Positions 19,125 through 30,683 of a stretch of DNA of 64,000 bases are shown piece by piece. The stretch comes from Microbacterium phyllosphaerae (GTDB lineage: Bacteria; Actinomycetota; Actinomycetes; Actinomycetales; Microbacteriaceae): NCBI RefSeq assembly GCF_017876435.1, contig NZ_JAGIOA010000001.1, positions 2,542,001-2,606,000 of the forward strand, written 5' to 3'. The notes under the pieces are model-generated. The model made no database searches. It was given only the letters and a program-made list of their open reading frames with translations, and was not told the origin of the DNA. Numbering within the stretch: the stretch's first letter is position 1; the number at the start of each line of letters is the position of its first letter. Position numbers and translations under genes: made by a program.

Positions 19125-19152
19125 AGGGCCCGGTTCCGAAGAACCGAGCCCT
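19125..19152. terminator. Terminator hairpin downstream of acnA
   Basis: 12-base arms (19125-19136 and 19141-19152) pair at all but one position around a CGAA tetraloop, just after the acnA stop. It separates acnA from dxs, implying separate promoters. Confidence 0.75.
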
Positions 19153-19166
19153 GTCCGAGCGTGCGA

Positions 19167-22004
<2,838 letters not shown>

Positions 22005-22073
22005 GAATCCGTCTCCTTCTATTCGGATGGGAGCGACAGGCGCCTCCATCTTGCTCGCCAGCGAGCCCCTGCG

Positions 22074-22092
22074 GCTAGCAAGGCAGACCTAA
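22074..22092 (-). promoter_or_regulatory. Weak DtxR/iron-box-like sequence upstream of acnA
   Basis: On the acnA strand the 19-mer starting TTAGGTCTGCCTTGCTAG matches the DtxR box consensus TWAGGTWAGSCTWACCTWA at about 12 of 19 positions, all in the left half and centre. Iron-dependent control of aconitase is known in corynebacteria. The right half is degenerate, so this may be chance. Confidence 0.25.
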
Positions 22093-22130
22093 CCAGTCTG
22101 CTCCGCTCAGCCTCCGGGCGAAAGCCTGCA

Positions 22131-22154
22131 ATTTATCTTGATGTCAAGATAAAT
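22131..22154. promoter_or_regulatory. Perfect 24-bp palindrome upstream of acnA
   Basis: Arms ATTTATCTTGA (22131-22141) and TCAAGATAAAT (22144-22154) are exact reverse complements around TG. It is strikingly AT-rich for this genome. It lies 127-150 bases before the acnA start and 4 bases past the DUF3159 stop. On the acnA strand it includes TTGACA, a consensus -35. The symmetry suggests a homodimeric repressor site; alternatively it could act as a terminator for the upstream operon. Confidence 0.7.
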
Positions 22155-22157
22155 CTA

Positions 22158-22892
22158 TCACGACTGCGCAGGCGCCTCGGCATCCGACGCGCGCGGATAC
22201 AGCGCGCGCACGACGAGCCAGGTGACCGCGATCAGGGGCGCGAACAGGGGCAGCCCCATGATGAGCTTCAGTGTTCCGAGTGCCGTGACGTCACCGGCGA
22301 GGTACAACGGCAGCTGCACGGCGAGCCGAGCGAAGAACAGGGCGGCCCAGGCGACTCCGAGCCAGAGGAAGGCGCGGCGCTTGCGCCGGTCACCGCGCCA
22401 GGCTGTGCCCTCCCCCATCAGGAATCCGACCGCGAGGCCGATGAGCGACCATCCGATCAGAGCGGAGACGAGCATCGCCGATCCGTACACGGCGTTCGTG
22501 ATCAGTCCGGGAACGAAGTTGTCCTCGCCCCGCCCTGTCCACAGCGCGAGCGCTGCGGCCGCCGCCGCGGCGACCAGACCGCCGATCGCGGCGGACGGCG
22601 GCGACTTCTGCACCAGTCGCACCACGGTGAAGACGGCCGCGAGACCGACCGAGACGCCCAGCGGGAGGATCAGTGGCTCGGGACGGATCGTGAAGAGGAT
22701 GACGAACGCGAGGCTCGGCAGGACGGACTCGAGGATGCCTCGCCATCCGCCGATCGCAGACCACACCACCTTGTGGGTCGCACCGCTCTCGGTCGGGTCG
22801 AGCCCTGCGCGGCGAGCTGCGCCGCCGAGGGCCGCTCCGACGATGTCCGACGCGCTCTGTTCGCGCTCGGGCTCGGAGGCCGGGGCGCTCAC
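22158..22892 (-). CDS. DUF3159 membrane protein
   Basis: A 244-aa actinobacterial DUF3159 protein, function unknown. After a hydrophilic N-terminus of about 45 residues come five or six hydrophobic segments (for example SVLPSLAFVILFTI, LGVSVGLAAVFTVV, IGWSLIGLAVGFLMG). GEGTAWRGDRRKRR is a cytoplasmic loop typical of the family. It overlaps the DUF3710 gene by 4 bases and belongs to the dut-DUF3710-DUF3159 operon. Confidence 0.87.
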   Translation of the reverse strand: MSAPASEPEREQSASDIVGAALGGAARRAGLDPTESGATHKVVWSAIGGWRGILESVLPSLAFVILFTIRPEPLILPLGVSVGLAAVFTVVRLVQKSPPSAAIGGLVAAAAAAALALWTGRGEDNFVPGLITNAVYGSAMLVSALIGWSLIGLAVGFLMGEGTAWRGDRRKRRAFLWLGVAWAALFFARLAVQLPLYLAGDVTALGTLKLIMGLPLFAPLIAVTWLVVRALYPRASDAEAPAQS

Positions 22893-23476
22893 GCCGAGCC
22901 GGGGGTGGCGGGCATCTTCAGCGGGATCAGGTCGCGCGGCGGCATCGGAGCGCCACCGCGGACGACCACGATCGACCGGAAGAGGTCCTCGACCTTTGCA
23001 GCGGCCTCGAGATCGGAGGCGGCGGCGCCGCCGATCACTCCGCGGAGGAACCAGCGGGGGCCGTCGATGCCGATGAATCGGGCGAGCCGAAGCTCGGAGC
23101 CCTCGTTCGCGGCGGCCGGCACCTCGGCGAGCAGTTCCTTGCCGAGGGAGCCCTCACGTTCCTCCACGCGACCACCCTGCGCGCGGACCTGATCGCGCAG
23201 CTGCACGCGGGTCTCGTCCCACAGGCCACCGGAGCGCGGTGCGGCGAACGGCTGCACCTGCAGCGAGGAGTCGGCGTAGTCGAGGCCGACGGCGACGATC
23301 CGCTTGGACTGCTCCTCGACCTCCAATCGGAGGTTGAGGCCCTCGCGCGGCAGGATCTTGATCCCGCCGAGGTCGATGTACGGGCGGACCGGGTTCGCCT
23401 CGGAGTCGTCGAAGGGACCCTGGGTCGCACGGTCGTCCGGAGCCGACTTCGATGGCGTCGCGTTGTTGTCAGTCAT
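22889..23476 (-). CDS. DUF3710 domain protein
   Basis: A 195-aa soluble protein of the actinobacterial DUF3710 family, function unknown. Recognisable parts are VRPYIDLGGIKI and LNLRLEVEEQSKRIVAV in the first half and RFIGIDGPRWFLRGV in the middle. ATG at 23476 is chosen over the upstream frame because the neighbouring dut gene ends at 23469, giving an 8-base overlap. The order dut-DUF3710-DUF3159 matches other actinobacteria. Confidence 0.87.
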   Translation of the reverse strand: MTDNNATPSKSAPDDRATQGPFDDSEANPVRPYIDLGGIKILPREGLNLRLEVEEQSKRIVAVGLDYADSSLQVQPFAAPRSGGLWDETRVQLRDQVRAQGGRVEEREGSLGKELLAEVPAAANEGSELRLARFIGIDGPRWFLRGVIGGAAASDLEAAAKVEDLFRSIVVVRGGAPMPPRDLIPLKMPATPGSA

Positions 23477-23942
23477 TGGTGTGTCCTGCCGAAGGGGAAT
23501 GGGATCCTGCCTGGTAGCCGGTCGAGCCGAAGCCACCCTCGCCGCGGACGCTCTCGGGAAGCTCCTCGACCGGGATGAACGTCGCACGCGTCACGGGCAT
23601 CACGATCAGCTGCGCGATGCGATCGCCGACGGCCACATCGTACGCGCTGCGGATGTCGGTGTTGATCAGGCTCACCTTGATCTCGCCCCGGTACCCGGCA
23701 TCGACCGTGCCCGGCGAGTTGACGATCGAGATCCCGTGCTTGGCGGCGAGGCCGCTGCGCGGCACCACGAATGCCGCGTATCCCTCGGGCAGTGCGATGC
23801 GCACGCCCGTCGCGACGAGCGCGCGCTCCCCGGGGCCCAGGTGGACGGCCTCGGCCGACACCAGATCCGCTCCGGCATCGCCGGGGTGGGCGTAGCCGGG
23901 CACCACAGAGGCGATAATGGGGACATCAACCGAATCAGTCAC
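23469..23942 (-). CDS. dut: Deoxyuridine 5'-triphosphate nucleotidohydrolase
   Basis: Trimeric dUTPase hydrolysing dUTP to dUMP and pyrophosphate, 157 aa. The motifs are in order: motif 1 HPGDAGADL, motif 2 VPRSGLAAKHG, motif 3 NSPGTVDAGYRGEIKV, motif 4 RIAQLIVMPV and motif 5 RGEGGFGSTGY. Start GTG at 23942. It is divergent from DUF3093, 12 bases apart, so the two promoters must overlap. Confidence 0.96.
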   Translation of the reverse strand: MTDSVDVPIIASVVPGYAHPGDAGADLVSAEAVHLGPGERALVATGVRIALPEGYAAFVVPRSGLAAKHGISIVNSPGTVDAGYRGEIKVSLINTDIRSAYDVAVGDRIAQLIVMPVTRATFIPVEELPESVRGEGGFGSTGYQAGSHSPSAGHTND

Positions 23943-23954
23943 CCCACGAGGCTA

Positions 23955-24419
23955 ATGCAGAACATCGCTCCTGACGCGCGGACCCGCTACCGCGAGAGAC
24001 TGTCCCCCAGCCTGTGGCTGCTGGTGACGGTCGCTCTCGCCGGCCCGATGGTCGCGCTCATCTTCGTCCCCGTCGGCTCCACGATCGCGTTGATCGTCGG
24101 AGCCGCCGTCTCGGCGCTGCTCGTGATCGCCTTCATCTTCTTCACTCCGGTGGTCTCGGTCGACGGCCAGGTCCTTCGTGCGGGCAGAGCCCACATCGAG
24201 ACGCGACACCTCGGCCGGCCGACGGCTCTGACCGACGAGGATGCGCGCCAAGCGCGCGGACCGGGGCTGCCCGCTCGCGGATGGCACCTCATCCGCGGCG
24301 GCGTCGACGGCGTGGTCGTCGTGCCCAACATCGACCCGGACGACCCGGTCGACACCTGGACCATCTCGAGCAGGACTCCCGACCGCCTCGCGGCGGCGAT
24401 CACCGCATCGCAGGCCTGA
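23955..24419 (+). CDS. DUF3093 membrane protein
   Basis: A 154-aa protein with two transmembrane helices (about residues 20-40 and 45-63) followed by a soluble domain with FFTPVVSVDGQVLRAGRAHI and WTISSRTPDRLAAAI, typical of DUF3093. Function is unknown. The frame is open well upstream but only as antisense to dut; ATG at 23955 is the first sensible start. Its divergent placement from dut recurs in actinobacteria. Confidence 0.85.
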   Translation: MQNIAPDARTRYRERLSPSLWLLVTVALAGPMVALIFVPVGSTIALIVGAAVSALLVIAFIFFTPVVSVDGQVLRAGRAHIETRHLGRPTALTDEDARQARGPGLPARGWHLIRGGVDGVVVVPNIDPDDPVDTWTISSRTPDRLAAAITASQA

Positions 24420-24452
24420 CCCAGCGCGCGGCCGACGACCGCCGAAAGAACG

Positions 24453-24484
24453 ACGCGCCCCTGACCGGAAGGTCGGGGGCGCGT
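24453..24484. terminator. Hairpin between convergent DUF3093 and DUF4193 genes
   Basis: 14-base arms (24453-24466 and 24471-24484) pair with a single T-G wobble around GGAA, between the two convergent stops. Confidence 0.75.
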
Positions 24485-24504
24485 GAATTCTCGCTACGGT
24501 GCGC

Positions 24505-24798
24505 TCAGGCGGCGCACTCCTTGCAGATGGGGCCGGAGGCTCCCTCGTGGTCGAGCTGAGAACGGTGCTTCACCAGGAAGCAGTTCATGCAGGTGAATTC
24601 GTCCTGCTGCGCGGGCAGCACGACGACATCGAGCTCGAGATCGGAAAGGTCGGCTCCGGGAAGATCGAAGCTGGACGGATTGTCCGCATCCTCGTCTCCC
24701 GAAGAGCCGGAGAGCTTGTCCGGCACACGCTCCTTGAGGGCTTCGATCGACTCGGAGTCGTCTTCACTCTTGCGGGGGGCGTCGTAGTCGGTTGCCAT
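24505..24798 (-). CDS. DUF4193 zinc-finger-like protein
   Basis: A 97-aa acidic actinobacterial protein starting MATDYDAPR. The C-terminal third holds CMNCFLVKHRSQL followed by CKEC, a C-x2-C...C-x2-C zinc ribbon. The same ribbon is seen in RNA polymerase-associated small proteins, but the function here is unknown. ATG at 24798 is used; the frame runs 59 codons further upstream with no family-like sequence. Divergent from sepH across a 196-base spacer in which I see no further gene. Confidence 0.88.
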   Translation of the reverse strand: MATDYDAPRKSEDDSESIEALKERVPDKLSGSSGDEDADNPSSFDLPGADLSDLELDVVVLPAQQDEFTCMNCFLVKHRSQLDHEGASGPICKECAA

Positions 24799-24994
24799 GT
24801 GGTGAATCTCCACTTTCATGCGAGTGGGTGGTGCGCCGTCGGGGTAATCGGCGGCCATAGTTTGCACGACTGCGGAGCAATAAGCAAATGCCCGTGCGTG
24901 CGACAGACCAAACTCACGGCACGCCCAGAGTATTCCCGGCTCGGAGGCACCCCGCGTGACACCATGAACGCACACCCATCAGAGGGGCATTCGC

Positions 24995-26029
24995 ATGGAA
25001 AACGTCACCATCGTCGGCACAGAAGCAGGTCTGCTCGTACTCGCGACAGAGTCGGGCGAGCGCTTCGCGCTGCCCATCGACGACGTCCTGCACCGGGAGA
25101 TCCGGCGGGCGACACGCCAGAGCGAACCCACCGCTCAGCGGCTCGCAGCGAGTCCGCGTGACATCCAGGCACAGATCCGTGCGGGTCTCACCGCGCCCGA
25201 GGTGGCCGAGCTCCTCGGCATCAGCGTCGACGACGTCATCCGCTTCGAAGCGCCGGTTCTCGCTGAGCGCGAACACGTGATCGGCCAGGCCCTCGCGGTG
25301 CCCGTCCTCATCGGCAGCGATGTCGAGCCCGACGCTCAGCCGACCTTCGGCACCGCCATCCGCGCCAAGCTCTCCGAGGTCGAGGCCTCAGCCGAGCGCT
25401 GGGCGAGCTGGAAGGGCGAGAGCGGCTGGATCATCAAGCTCGAGTTCACCGCGAGCGACGTCGACCACGACGCGCGCTGGAGCTTCGATCCCCGACGCAG
25501 CGCGCTGTCGCCGCTCAACGCCGACGCGACCCAGCTGTCGCGGCAGGGTTCGCTCCCCGAGGGCCTCATCCCTCGCCTTCGTGCTGTCGAGGCCGAGCGA
25601 CAGGCCTCGCCGTACAAGGATGAGAGCCGCTTCGACTCCGGAGCCTTCGGCCCGCGCCTCGTCGCTGCTGCCGAGTTCGAGAGCGACGAGGTCACTCCGC
25701 CCGAGCGGTCGACGGCGGCGGTCCAGGACGCAGCGATCAAACGCGCACCCGACTCCGCGACCACGAGCCCCGAGACCGCCGATCTGCTCGAGGCTCTGCG
25801 CCGTCGGCGCGGTCAGCGGGAGACGGCCCCGGTGCTCGAATCGTCCGATGAGGACGAGACCGATCGCAACCCCATCGCACTGTTCGACGCGTTCGACAGC
25901 TCCGAGCCGGAAGACGACGAGCCCGAAGTCACCCCCGAACCCTCGACCGAGAACAGCGGCCGCCGCAAGCGCCGCAACGCGATGCCGTCGTGGGACGAGA
26001 TCGTCTTCGGGGCTCGCACCGACGAGTAA
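24995..26029 (+). CDS. sepH: Septation protein SepH
   Basis: Actinobacterial division protein that, in Streptomyces and Mycobacterium, binds FtsZ and promotes filament assembly. The protein has 344 aa. The N-terminal conserved domain (about 1-165) contains the helix-turn-helix-like LTAPEVAELLGISVDDVIRF and REHVIGQALAVPV. The rest is acidic, low-complexity linker, ending in the conserved PSWDEIVFG. The stop codon lies in a 13-bp tandem repeat. Confidence 0.92.
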   Translation: MENVTIVGTEAGLLVLATESGERFALPIDDVLHREIRRATRQSEPTAQRLAASPRDIQAQIRAGLTAPEVAELLGISVDDVIRFEAPVLAEREHVIGQALAVPVLIGSDVEPDAQPTFGTAIRAKLSEVEASAERWASWKGESGWIIKLEFTASDVDHDARWSFDPRRSALSPLNADATQLSRQGSLPEGLIPRLRAVEAERQASPYKDESRFDSGAFGPRLVAAAEFESDEVTPPERSTAAVQDAAIKRAPDSATTSPETADLLEALRRRRGQRETAPVLESSDEDETDRNPIALFDAFDSSEPEDDEPEVTPEPSTENSGRRKRRNAMPSWDEIVFGARTDE

Positions 26030-26056
26030 CGCCGACGAGTAACGCCGACGAGAAGG
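26018..26056 (+). repeat. Short tandem repeat across the sepH stop codon
   Basis: Unit GCCGACGAGTAAC (13 bp) occurs twice (26018-26030 with one changed base at its start, 26031-26043) plus a partial third copy (26044-26052). Each full unit carries a TAA, and because 13 is not a multiple of 3 the copies place it in successive frames. Confidence 0.8.
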
Positions 26057-26072
26057 GCTGATACGACGTCCG

Positions 26073-27194
26073 TCAGCGGGCGAAGGCCCCGAACCGCAGC
26101 AGCGGCACCTGACGCTCCTCCGGAGTGAGACCGCCGTGCTGCCCGATCATGCCGCGACTGCGCTGATCGTGCGCCGTGCCGTCATACACCGCGCCGTTTC
26201 CCCTCGCCACGACGAGGAGATCGCCGATCCTCGACGCGGCGGCATCGCTCACCTCCGGCCCGAACAGCCCCGAGGCGATCACCTCATCTCGGGTGCCCAC
26301 ATCGGCCCGCCCGTCGAGATCCCTCGTCCACCGATCCGCCGCCGCAGAGGTGTCGACATCGGGATCGAGGTAGACGTGCAGCATCCGGGGTTCTCCGCCG
26401 AAGTGCCGCACTCCCTCGAGGTGCTCGGCCTCGAGCACGATCTGTCGGTGCGCCGGCACATCCACCATGCCGTGATCCGACGTGACGAGCACGCCGACGC
26501 CGGGCGGCACACGCCGCGACAGCGCAGCGTCGATCTCTTCGAGTGCCGACACCCACTGCACGGAGTCGAGTCCGTACCGGTGACCGGCCTTGTCTGCCTC
26601 AGGGAGGTAGCAGTAGACCACGGAGCCGGGGTGTCGTTCGGCCAGCTCGTAGGCGACCTCGACGCGCTCCGCGGGCGTCTGTGCTGCGACGAAGTCGGCG
26701 CCGCGCAACGTAGCGCGTGTGAAGCCGCTGGCCGCGTACGCGGCGACGCCGACGGCGAAAGCCGGCCTGCCCTCGGCGCGAGCCCGCTCGAAGATGGTCG
26801 GCGCGGCCTGCCAGGTGGCGGGATCCAGTCCCTCGGACTCCCAGCCGGTCAGCTGGTTCACCAGGACGCCCTGTGCGGGGTCGAGCACGCGATACCCGAC
26901 CAGTCCGTGCTGCCCGGGCCATGCCCCGGTGAGGATGCTCGTGAGCGCCGCCGCGGTGGTCGACGGGAACACCGACTGCACCACGTCCTTCTTCGCCATG
27001 CCCGCCGTCAGCCCCCTGGCGTGTCCGGCGTGGGCGCGCAGGCTGATGGCGCCGAGTCCGTCGATGAGCACGAGCACGACGGATTCGGCCCGCGGCAGGG
27101 CCGCGGATTCGCCGCGGAGTGCGGCGAACACGTCGTCCGCCACCCCGACGACGCTCCGGGCTGCGGGCGACTCGGACGGTAGAATGATGGGCAT
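26073..27194 (-). CDS. Alkaline phosphatase-superfamily phosphodiesterase/nucleotide pyrophosphatase
   Basis: A 373-aa metal-dependent phosphodiesterase of the type I nucleotide pyrophosphatase fold. The metal-binding Asp is in [10 protein letters not shown], the nucleophile threonine in [15 protein letters not shown], further ligands in [11 protein letters not shown] and DHGMVDV, and the last histidine in [10 protein letters not shown]. There is no signal peptide, so it is probably cytoplasmic. Convergent with sepH and divergent from parC. The substrate is not evident. Confidence 0.87.
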   Translation of the reverse strand: MPIILPSESPAARSVVGVADDVFAALRGESAALPRAESVVLVLIDGLGAISLRAHAGHARGLTAGMAKKDVVQSVFPSTTAAALTSILTGAWPGQHGLVGYRVLDPAQGVLVNQLTGWESEGLDPATWQAAPTIFERARAEGRPAFAVGVAAYAASGFTRATLRGADFVAAQTPAERVEVAYELAERHPGSVVYCYLPEADKAGHRYGLDSVQWVSALEEIDAALSRRVPPGVGVLVTSDHGMVDVPAHRQIVLEAEHLEGVRHFGGEPRMLHVYLDPDVDTSAAADRWTRDLDGRADVGTRDEVIASGLFGPEVSDAAASRIGDLLVVARGNGAVYDGTAHDQRSRGMIGQHGGLTPEERQVPLLRFGAFAR

Positions 27195-27248
27195 CCGAGC
27201 CAGTCTGACACAGGCTCCCGTACGCCCTCAGCCTCGCACCCATTCAGG

Positions 27249-29699
27249 ATGGCCATGCCGAAGACCCCGCCTCCCGAGCTCGCCCCGGAGAGAATCCAGG
27301 ACATCGATCTCGAAACCGAGATGCAGGGTTCCTTCCTCGAGTACGCGTACTCGGTGATCTACTCTCGTGCGCTGCCGGATGCCAGGGACGGACTGAAGCC
27401 GGTCCAGCGCCGCATCCTCTACCAGATGGCCGAGATGGGCCTGCGTCCCGACCGCGGCCACGTCAAGAGCGCCCGCGTCGTCGGCGAGGTCATGGGAAAG
27501 CTGCACCCGCACGGTGACTCCGCGATCTACGACGCACTCGTGCGCCTCGCCCAGGAGTGGGCGCTGCGTGTTCCGCTCGTCGACGGACACGGCAACTTCG
27601 GCTCGCTCGACGACGGGCCCGCGGCGGCCCGTTACACCGAGGCGCGTCTGGCCTCCCCGGCGATGGCGCTCACGGAGAACCTCGACGAGGACGTCGTCGA
27701 CTTCATCCCGAACTACGACGGCCAGTTCCAGCAGCCCTCCGTGCTGCCCGCCGCGTTCCCGAACCTCCTGGTGAACGGCGCGAGCGGCATCGCCGTCGGC
27801 ATGGCGACGAACATGGCGCCGCACAACCTGATCGAGGTCGTCGCCGCTGCCACGCATCTGCTCGAGAATCCCGACGCCACGACCGAAGAGCTCATGGAGT
27901 TCGTGCCGGGGCCCGACTTCCCCTCCGGCGGCATCCTGATGGGGCTCGACGGCGTCAAGGATGCGTACACCAACGGTCGCGGGGCTCTGAAGGTACGAGG
28001 CAAGGTCTCGATCGAGCCGCTCGGCCCACGGCGCACCGGCATCATCGTGTCGGAGCTGCCGTACATGGTCGGCCCCGAACGTCTGATCGAGAAGATCCGC
28101 GATGCGGTGCAGGCGAAGAAGCTGCAGGGCATCAGCGACGTCACGGATCTCACGGACCGCAATCACGGTCTCCGCGTCGCGATCGGCATCAAGACGGGAT
28201 TCGATCCCCACGCCGTGCTCGAGCAGCTGTACCGGCTGACGCCCCTCGAGGACTCGTTCAGCATCAACAACGTCGCCCTGGTCGACGGACAGCCCCGCAC
28301 ACTGGGGCTCAAGGAGATGCTCCGCGTCTACGTGGCGCACCGCCTCGAGGTCATCACCCGGCGGAGCAGGTACCGGCTCGCTCGACGGGAAGAGCGCCTG
28401 CACCTGGTCGAGGGCCTGCTCATCGCGATCCTCGACATCGACGAGGTCATCCAGGTCATCCGCTCGTCCGACGACTCCGAGCAGGCGCGCGCTCGCCTGC
28501 GGTCGGTGTTCGACCTCAGCGAGCTGCAGGCCGAGTACATCCTCGAACTGCGTCTGCGCCGACTGACGAAGTTCTCCCGCATCGAGCTCGAGACCGAGCG
28601 TGATGCGCTCCTCGCCGAGATCGCCGCGCTGCGCGAGCTCCTGGCCAGCGATGTGCTGCTGCGCGCCGTGGTCGCGAAGGAGCTGGATGCCGCGGCCGAC
28701 GCGTACGGCACTCCTCGCCGCACGCTCCTGATGAACGCCGCTCCCCCGAAGCCCCGAGCAACCAAGGGGGCCGCAGTCGACCTCCAGATCGCGGACGCGC
28801 CGACGGTGCTCGTGCTCTCGACGACGGGTCGCGCCGTGCGCGTCGACCTCGGTGAGGGTCAGGAGCTTTCGCTGCCGCCCCGTCGCAGCAAGCACGACGC
28901 GATCCTGACGACGCTCGAGACGACGGTCCGCGCTGAGCTCGGCGCGCTGACCACGGAGGGCCGCGTGCTGCGATTCACTCCCGTCGACCTTCCGTCGGTG
29001 CCGTCGTCGTCCGTCCAGCTCGCCGCCGGCGCACCGCTGCGCGACTATCTCGGGATCACCACCCGAGGAGAACGGATCCTCGGATTCGTGCGCTTCGACA
29101 GTGACACGCCGATCGCACTCGGCACGGCTCAGGGCACGGTCAAGCGGATCGTCCCCTCGACCCTGCCCGTGCGTCCCGATCTCGAGGTCATCGGCATGAA
29201 GCCCGGCGACACCGTCGTCGGCGCCGTCGAAGCGAACGACGATGCTGACCTCGTCTTCGTGACGACCGACGCGCAGCTGCTCCGCTTCTCCGCATCCGCC
29301 GTCCGCCCCCAGGGTGCGCCCGCGGGCGGAATGGCCGGCGTCAAGCTGGGAGCGGGGGCGTCCGTGCTGTTCTTCGGCGCGGTGGCACCCGACACAGACG
29401 CCGTGGTCGCCACGGTGTCGGGTGGCGACAGCAGCCTGCCCGGCACCGAGCCCGGTCGCGCGAAGGTGTCGTCGTTCACCGAGTACCCCTCTAAGGGTCG
29501 GGCGACCGGCGGCGTGCGCGCCCATGCCTTCCTGAAGGGCGAAGATCGTCTGACGGTCGCGTGGGTCGGACCGACCCCGGCGCAGGCCGTCGACCCGACC
29601 GGCGCCGTGCGCAAGCTTCCCGACGCGGGTGCACGACGGGACGCCTCGGGGCAGCCCATCGACGGTGTGATCGGCAGCATCGGCCGCACCCTGGTCTGA
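27249..29699 (+). CDS. parC: DNA topoisomerase IV subunit A (GyrA/ParC type)
   Basis: Type IIA topoisomerase A subunit, 816 aa, cutting and rejoining the DNA gate. The breakage-reunion domain (about 25-480) has [30 protein letters not shown] and the active-site Tyr129 in [10 protein letters not shown] six-bladed C-terminal beta-propeller follows. The matching B subunit lies 5.3 kb downstream on the other strand, and the pair follows sepH, an actinobacterial topo IV position. The ATG at 27255 is an alternative start. Gyrase A cannot be strictly excluded, but the context favours ParC. Confidence 0.87.
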   Translation: MAMPKTPPPELAPERIQDIDLETEMQGSFLEYAYSVIYSRALPDARDGLKPVQRRILYQMAEMGLRPDRGHVKSARVVGEVMGKLHPHGDSAIYDALVRLAQEWALRVPLVDGHGNFGSLDDGPAAARYTEARLASPAMALTENLDEDVVDFIPNYDGQFQQPSVLPAAFPNLLVNGASGIAVGMATNMAPHNLIEVVAAATHLLENPDATTEELMEFVPGPDFPSGGILMGLDGVKDAYTNGRGALKVRGKVSIEPLGPRRTGIIVSELPYMVGPERLIEKIRDAVQAKKLQGISDVTDLTDRNHGLRVAIGIKTGFDPHAVLEQLYRLTPLEDSFSINNVALVDGQPRTLGLKEMLRVYVAHRLEVITRRSRYRLARREERLHLVEGLLIAILDIDEVIQVIRSSDDSEQARARLRSVFDLSELQAEYILELRLRRLTKFSRIELETERDALLAEIAALRELLASDVLLRAVVAKELDAAADAYGTPRRTLLMNAAPPKPRATKGAAVDLQIADAPTVLVLSTTGRAVRVDLGEGQELSLPPRRSKHDAILTTLETTVRAELGALTTEGRVLRFTPVDLPSVPSSSVQLAAGAPLRDYLGITTRGERILGFVRFDSDTPIALGTAQGTVKRIVPSTLPVRPDLEVIGMKPGDTVVGAVEANDDADLVFVTTDAQLLRFSASAVRPQGAPAGGMAGVKLGAGASVLFFGAVAPDTDAVVATVSGGDSSLPGTEPGRAKVSSFTEYPSKGRATGGVRAHAFLKGEDRLTVAWVGPTPAQAVDPTGAVRKLPDAGARRDASGQPIDGVIGSIGRTLV

Positions 29700-29715
29700 G
29701 CCAGGGCCTGGGCCT

Positions 29716-29741
29716 GGCCCGCCCGGGATCCTGCGCGGGCC
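29716..29741. terminator. Weak hairpin between parC and the condensing-enzyme gene
   Basis: 7-bp arms GGCCCGC and GCGGGCC with a 12-base loop, lying between convergent stops. Modest stem length. Confidence 0.45.
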
Positions 29742-29747
29742 CGCTGC

Positions 29748-30683
29748 TCAGAGCCGCAGCGCGAGCACGTTCGCGGTGAGCCCGGCGGCGGTGCCGCAGA
29801 GGATCACGGTGTCTCCGGCTCCGACCCGACCGCTCTCGAGCGCGCGGGCGAGCATGAACGGCACGGATGACGACACCATGTTGCCGAACTCGCGCACCTC
29901 GTCGATCCGGCGCTCGACGGGGATCCCGAGGCGATCGAGCATGGGCCCGAGCGCGGCCGACGCCTGATGAGGCACCCAGAGCGCGACATCGTCGTACGAG
30001 ACACCCGATGCGCGATGGAACGACTCGAAGAACTCGGGGAGCACGCGCATCATCCCCAACAGCGCCCGTCGTCCGTTCATGTCGAAGAGATAGTCGGCCG
30101 GATCGCCCGTGCCGTAGGTCTGTGCGGGAGACCTGGACAGTCCTCCCCTGATCTCCGTGTCGTGCGCGTACGCCGGCCAGGTGCGCTGGGCGCTCGCGAT
30201 CACGCCGCGATCCGAGTCGGCGGAGCGGCGCAGCACGACCGCCGCGCCGGCGTCGCTGAACAGCTCGAAGCTCTCGCGCTGCTCCGGGTTCAGGAATCGC
30301 GTTCCCACGTCGCCCGCGAACACGAGGATCGTCTCGTGGTCACCGGCATCCAGGTACCGCGATGCGACATCCAGTGCGGTGATGAAGCTCGTGCAGGTGG
30401 AGTTCACGTCGAAGGCTGCCGCATGACCGGTGAGCGTCAGTCGCTCAAGCACGAGCGCCGCCGTGCACGGGATCGGCTGGATACCGGCTGCCGAGGCGCC
30501 GAGGACGAGGTCGATCTGATCCGCGTCGACGCCCGCGTGCGCGAGTGCCCGCTCGCACGCCTCAGTCAGCATGTCGAGGTGCGACACGTCGTCCTCGATC
30601 CGATACCGCGTCTCGTCCTCGAATCGCACCGTGCGTTCGGGCAGGGATGTCCCCCACCCCACGATCTCGCAGTTCCTCACCAT
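29748..30683 (-). CDS. Ketoacyl-ACP synthase III / OleA-like condensing enzyme
   Basis: Thiolase-fold condensing enzyme of the FabH/OleA class, 311 aa from ATG at 30683, joining acyl thioesters by Claisen condensation. The triad is intact: Cys97 in DVNSTCTSF, His239 in WVPHQAS and Asn268 in FGNMVSSSVP. It is the last gene of a four-gene coupled operon, overlapping the adenylate-forming gene by 7 bases. It is not in a fatty acid synthesis cluster; with a reductase, an adenylate-forming enzyme and a hydrolase it recalls OleA of long-chain olefin synthesis. An ATG at 30698 is the alternative start. Confidence 0.85.
   Translation of the reverse strand: MVRNCEIVGWGTSLPERTVRFEDETRYRIEDDVSHLDMLTEACERALAHAGVDADQIDLVLGASAAGIQPIPCTAALVLERLTLTGHAAAFDVNSTCTSFITALDVASRYLDAGDHETILVFAGDVGTRFLNPEQRESFELFSDAGAAVVLRRSADSDRGVIASAQRTWPAYAHDTEIRGGLSRSPAQTYGTGDPADYLFDMNGRRALLGMMRVLPEFFESFHRASGVSYDDVALWVPHQASAALGPMLDRLGIPVERRIDEVREFGNMVSSSVPFMLARALESGRVGAGDTVILCGTAAGLTANVLALRL

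Noticed and set aside
27228..29525. Reverse 765-codon frame opposite parC
   Set aside because: Antisense shadow of a clear topoisomerase gene.
29748..30683. Housekeeping FabH
   Set aside because: No fatty acid synthesis genes adjoin it and it ends a coupled operon with a ligase, hydrolase and reductase; OleA-like is favoured, though not proven.
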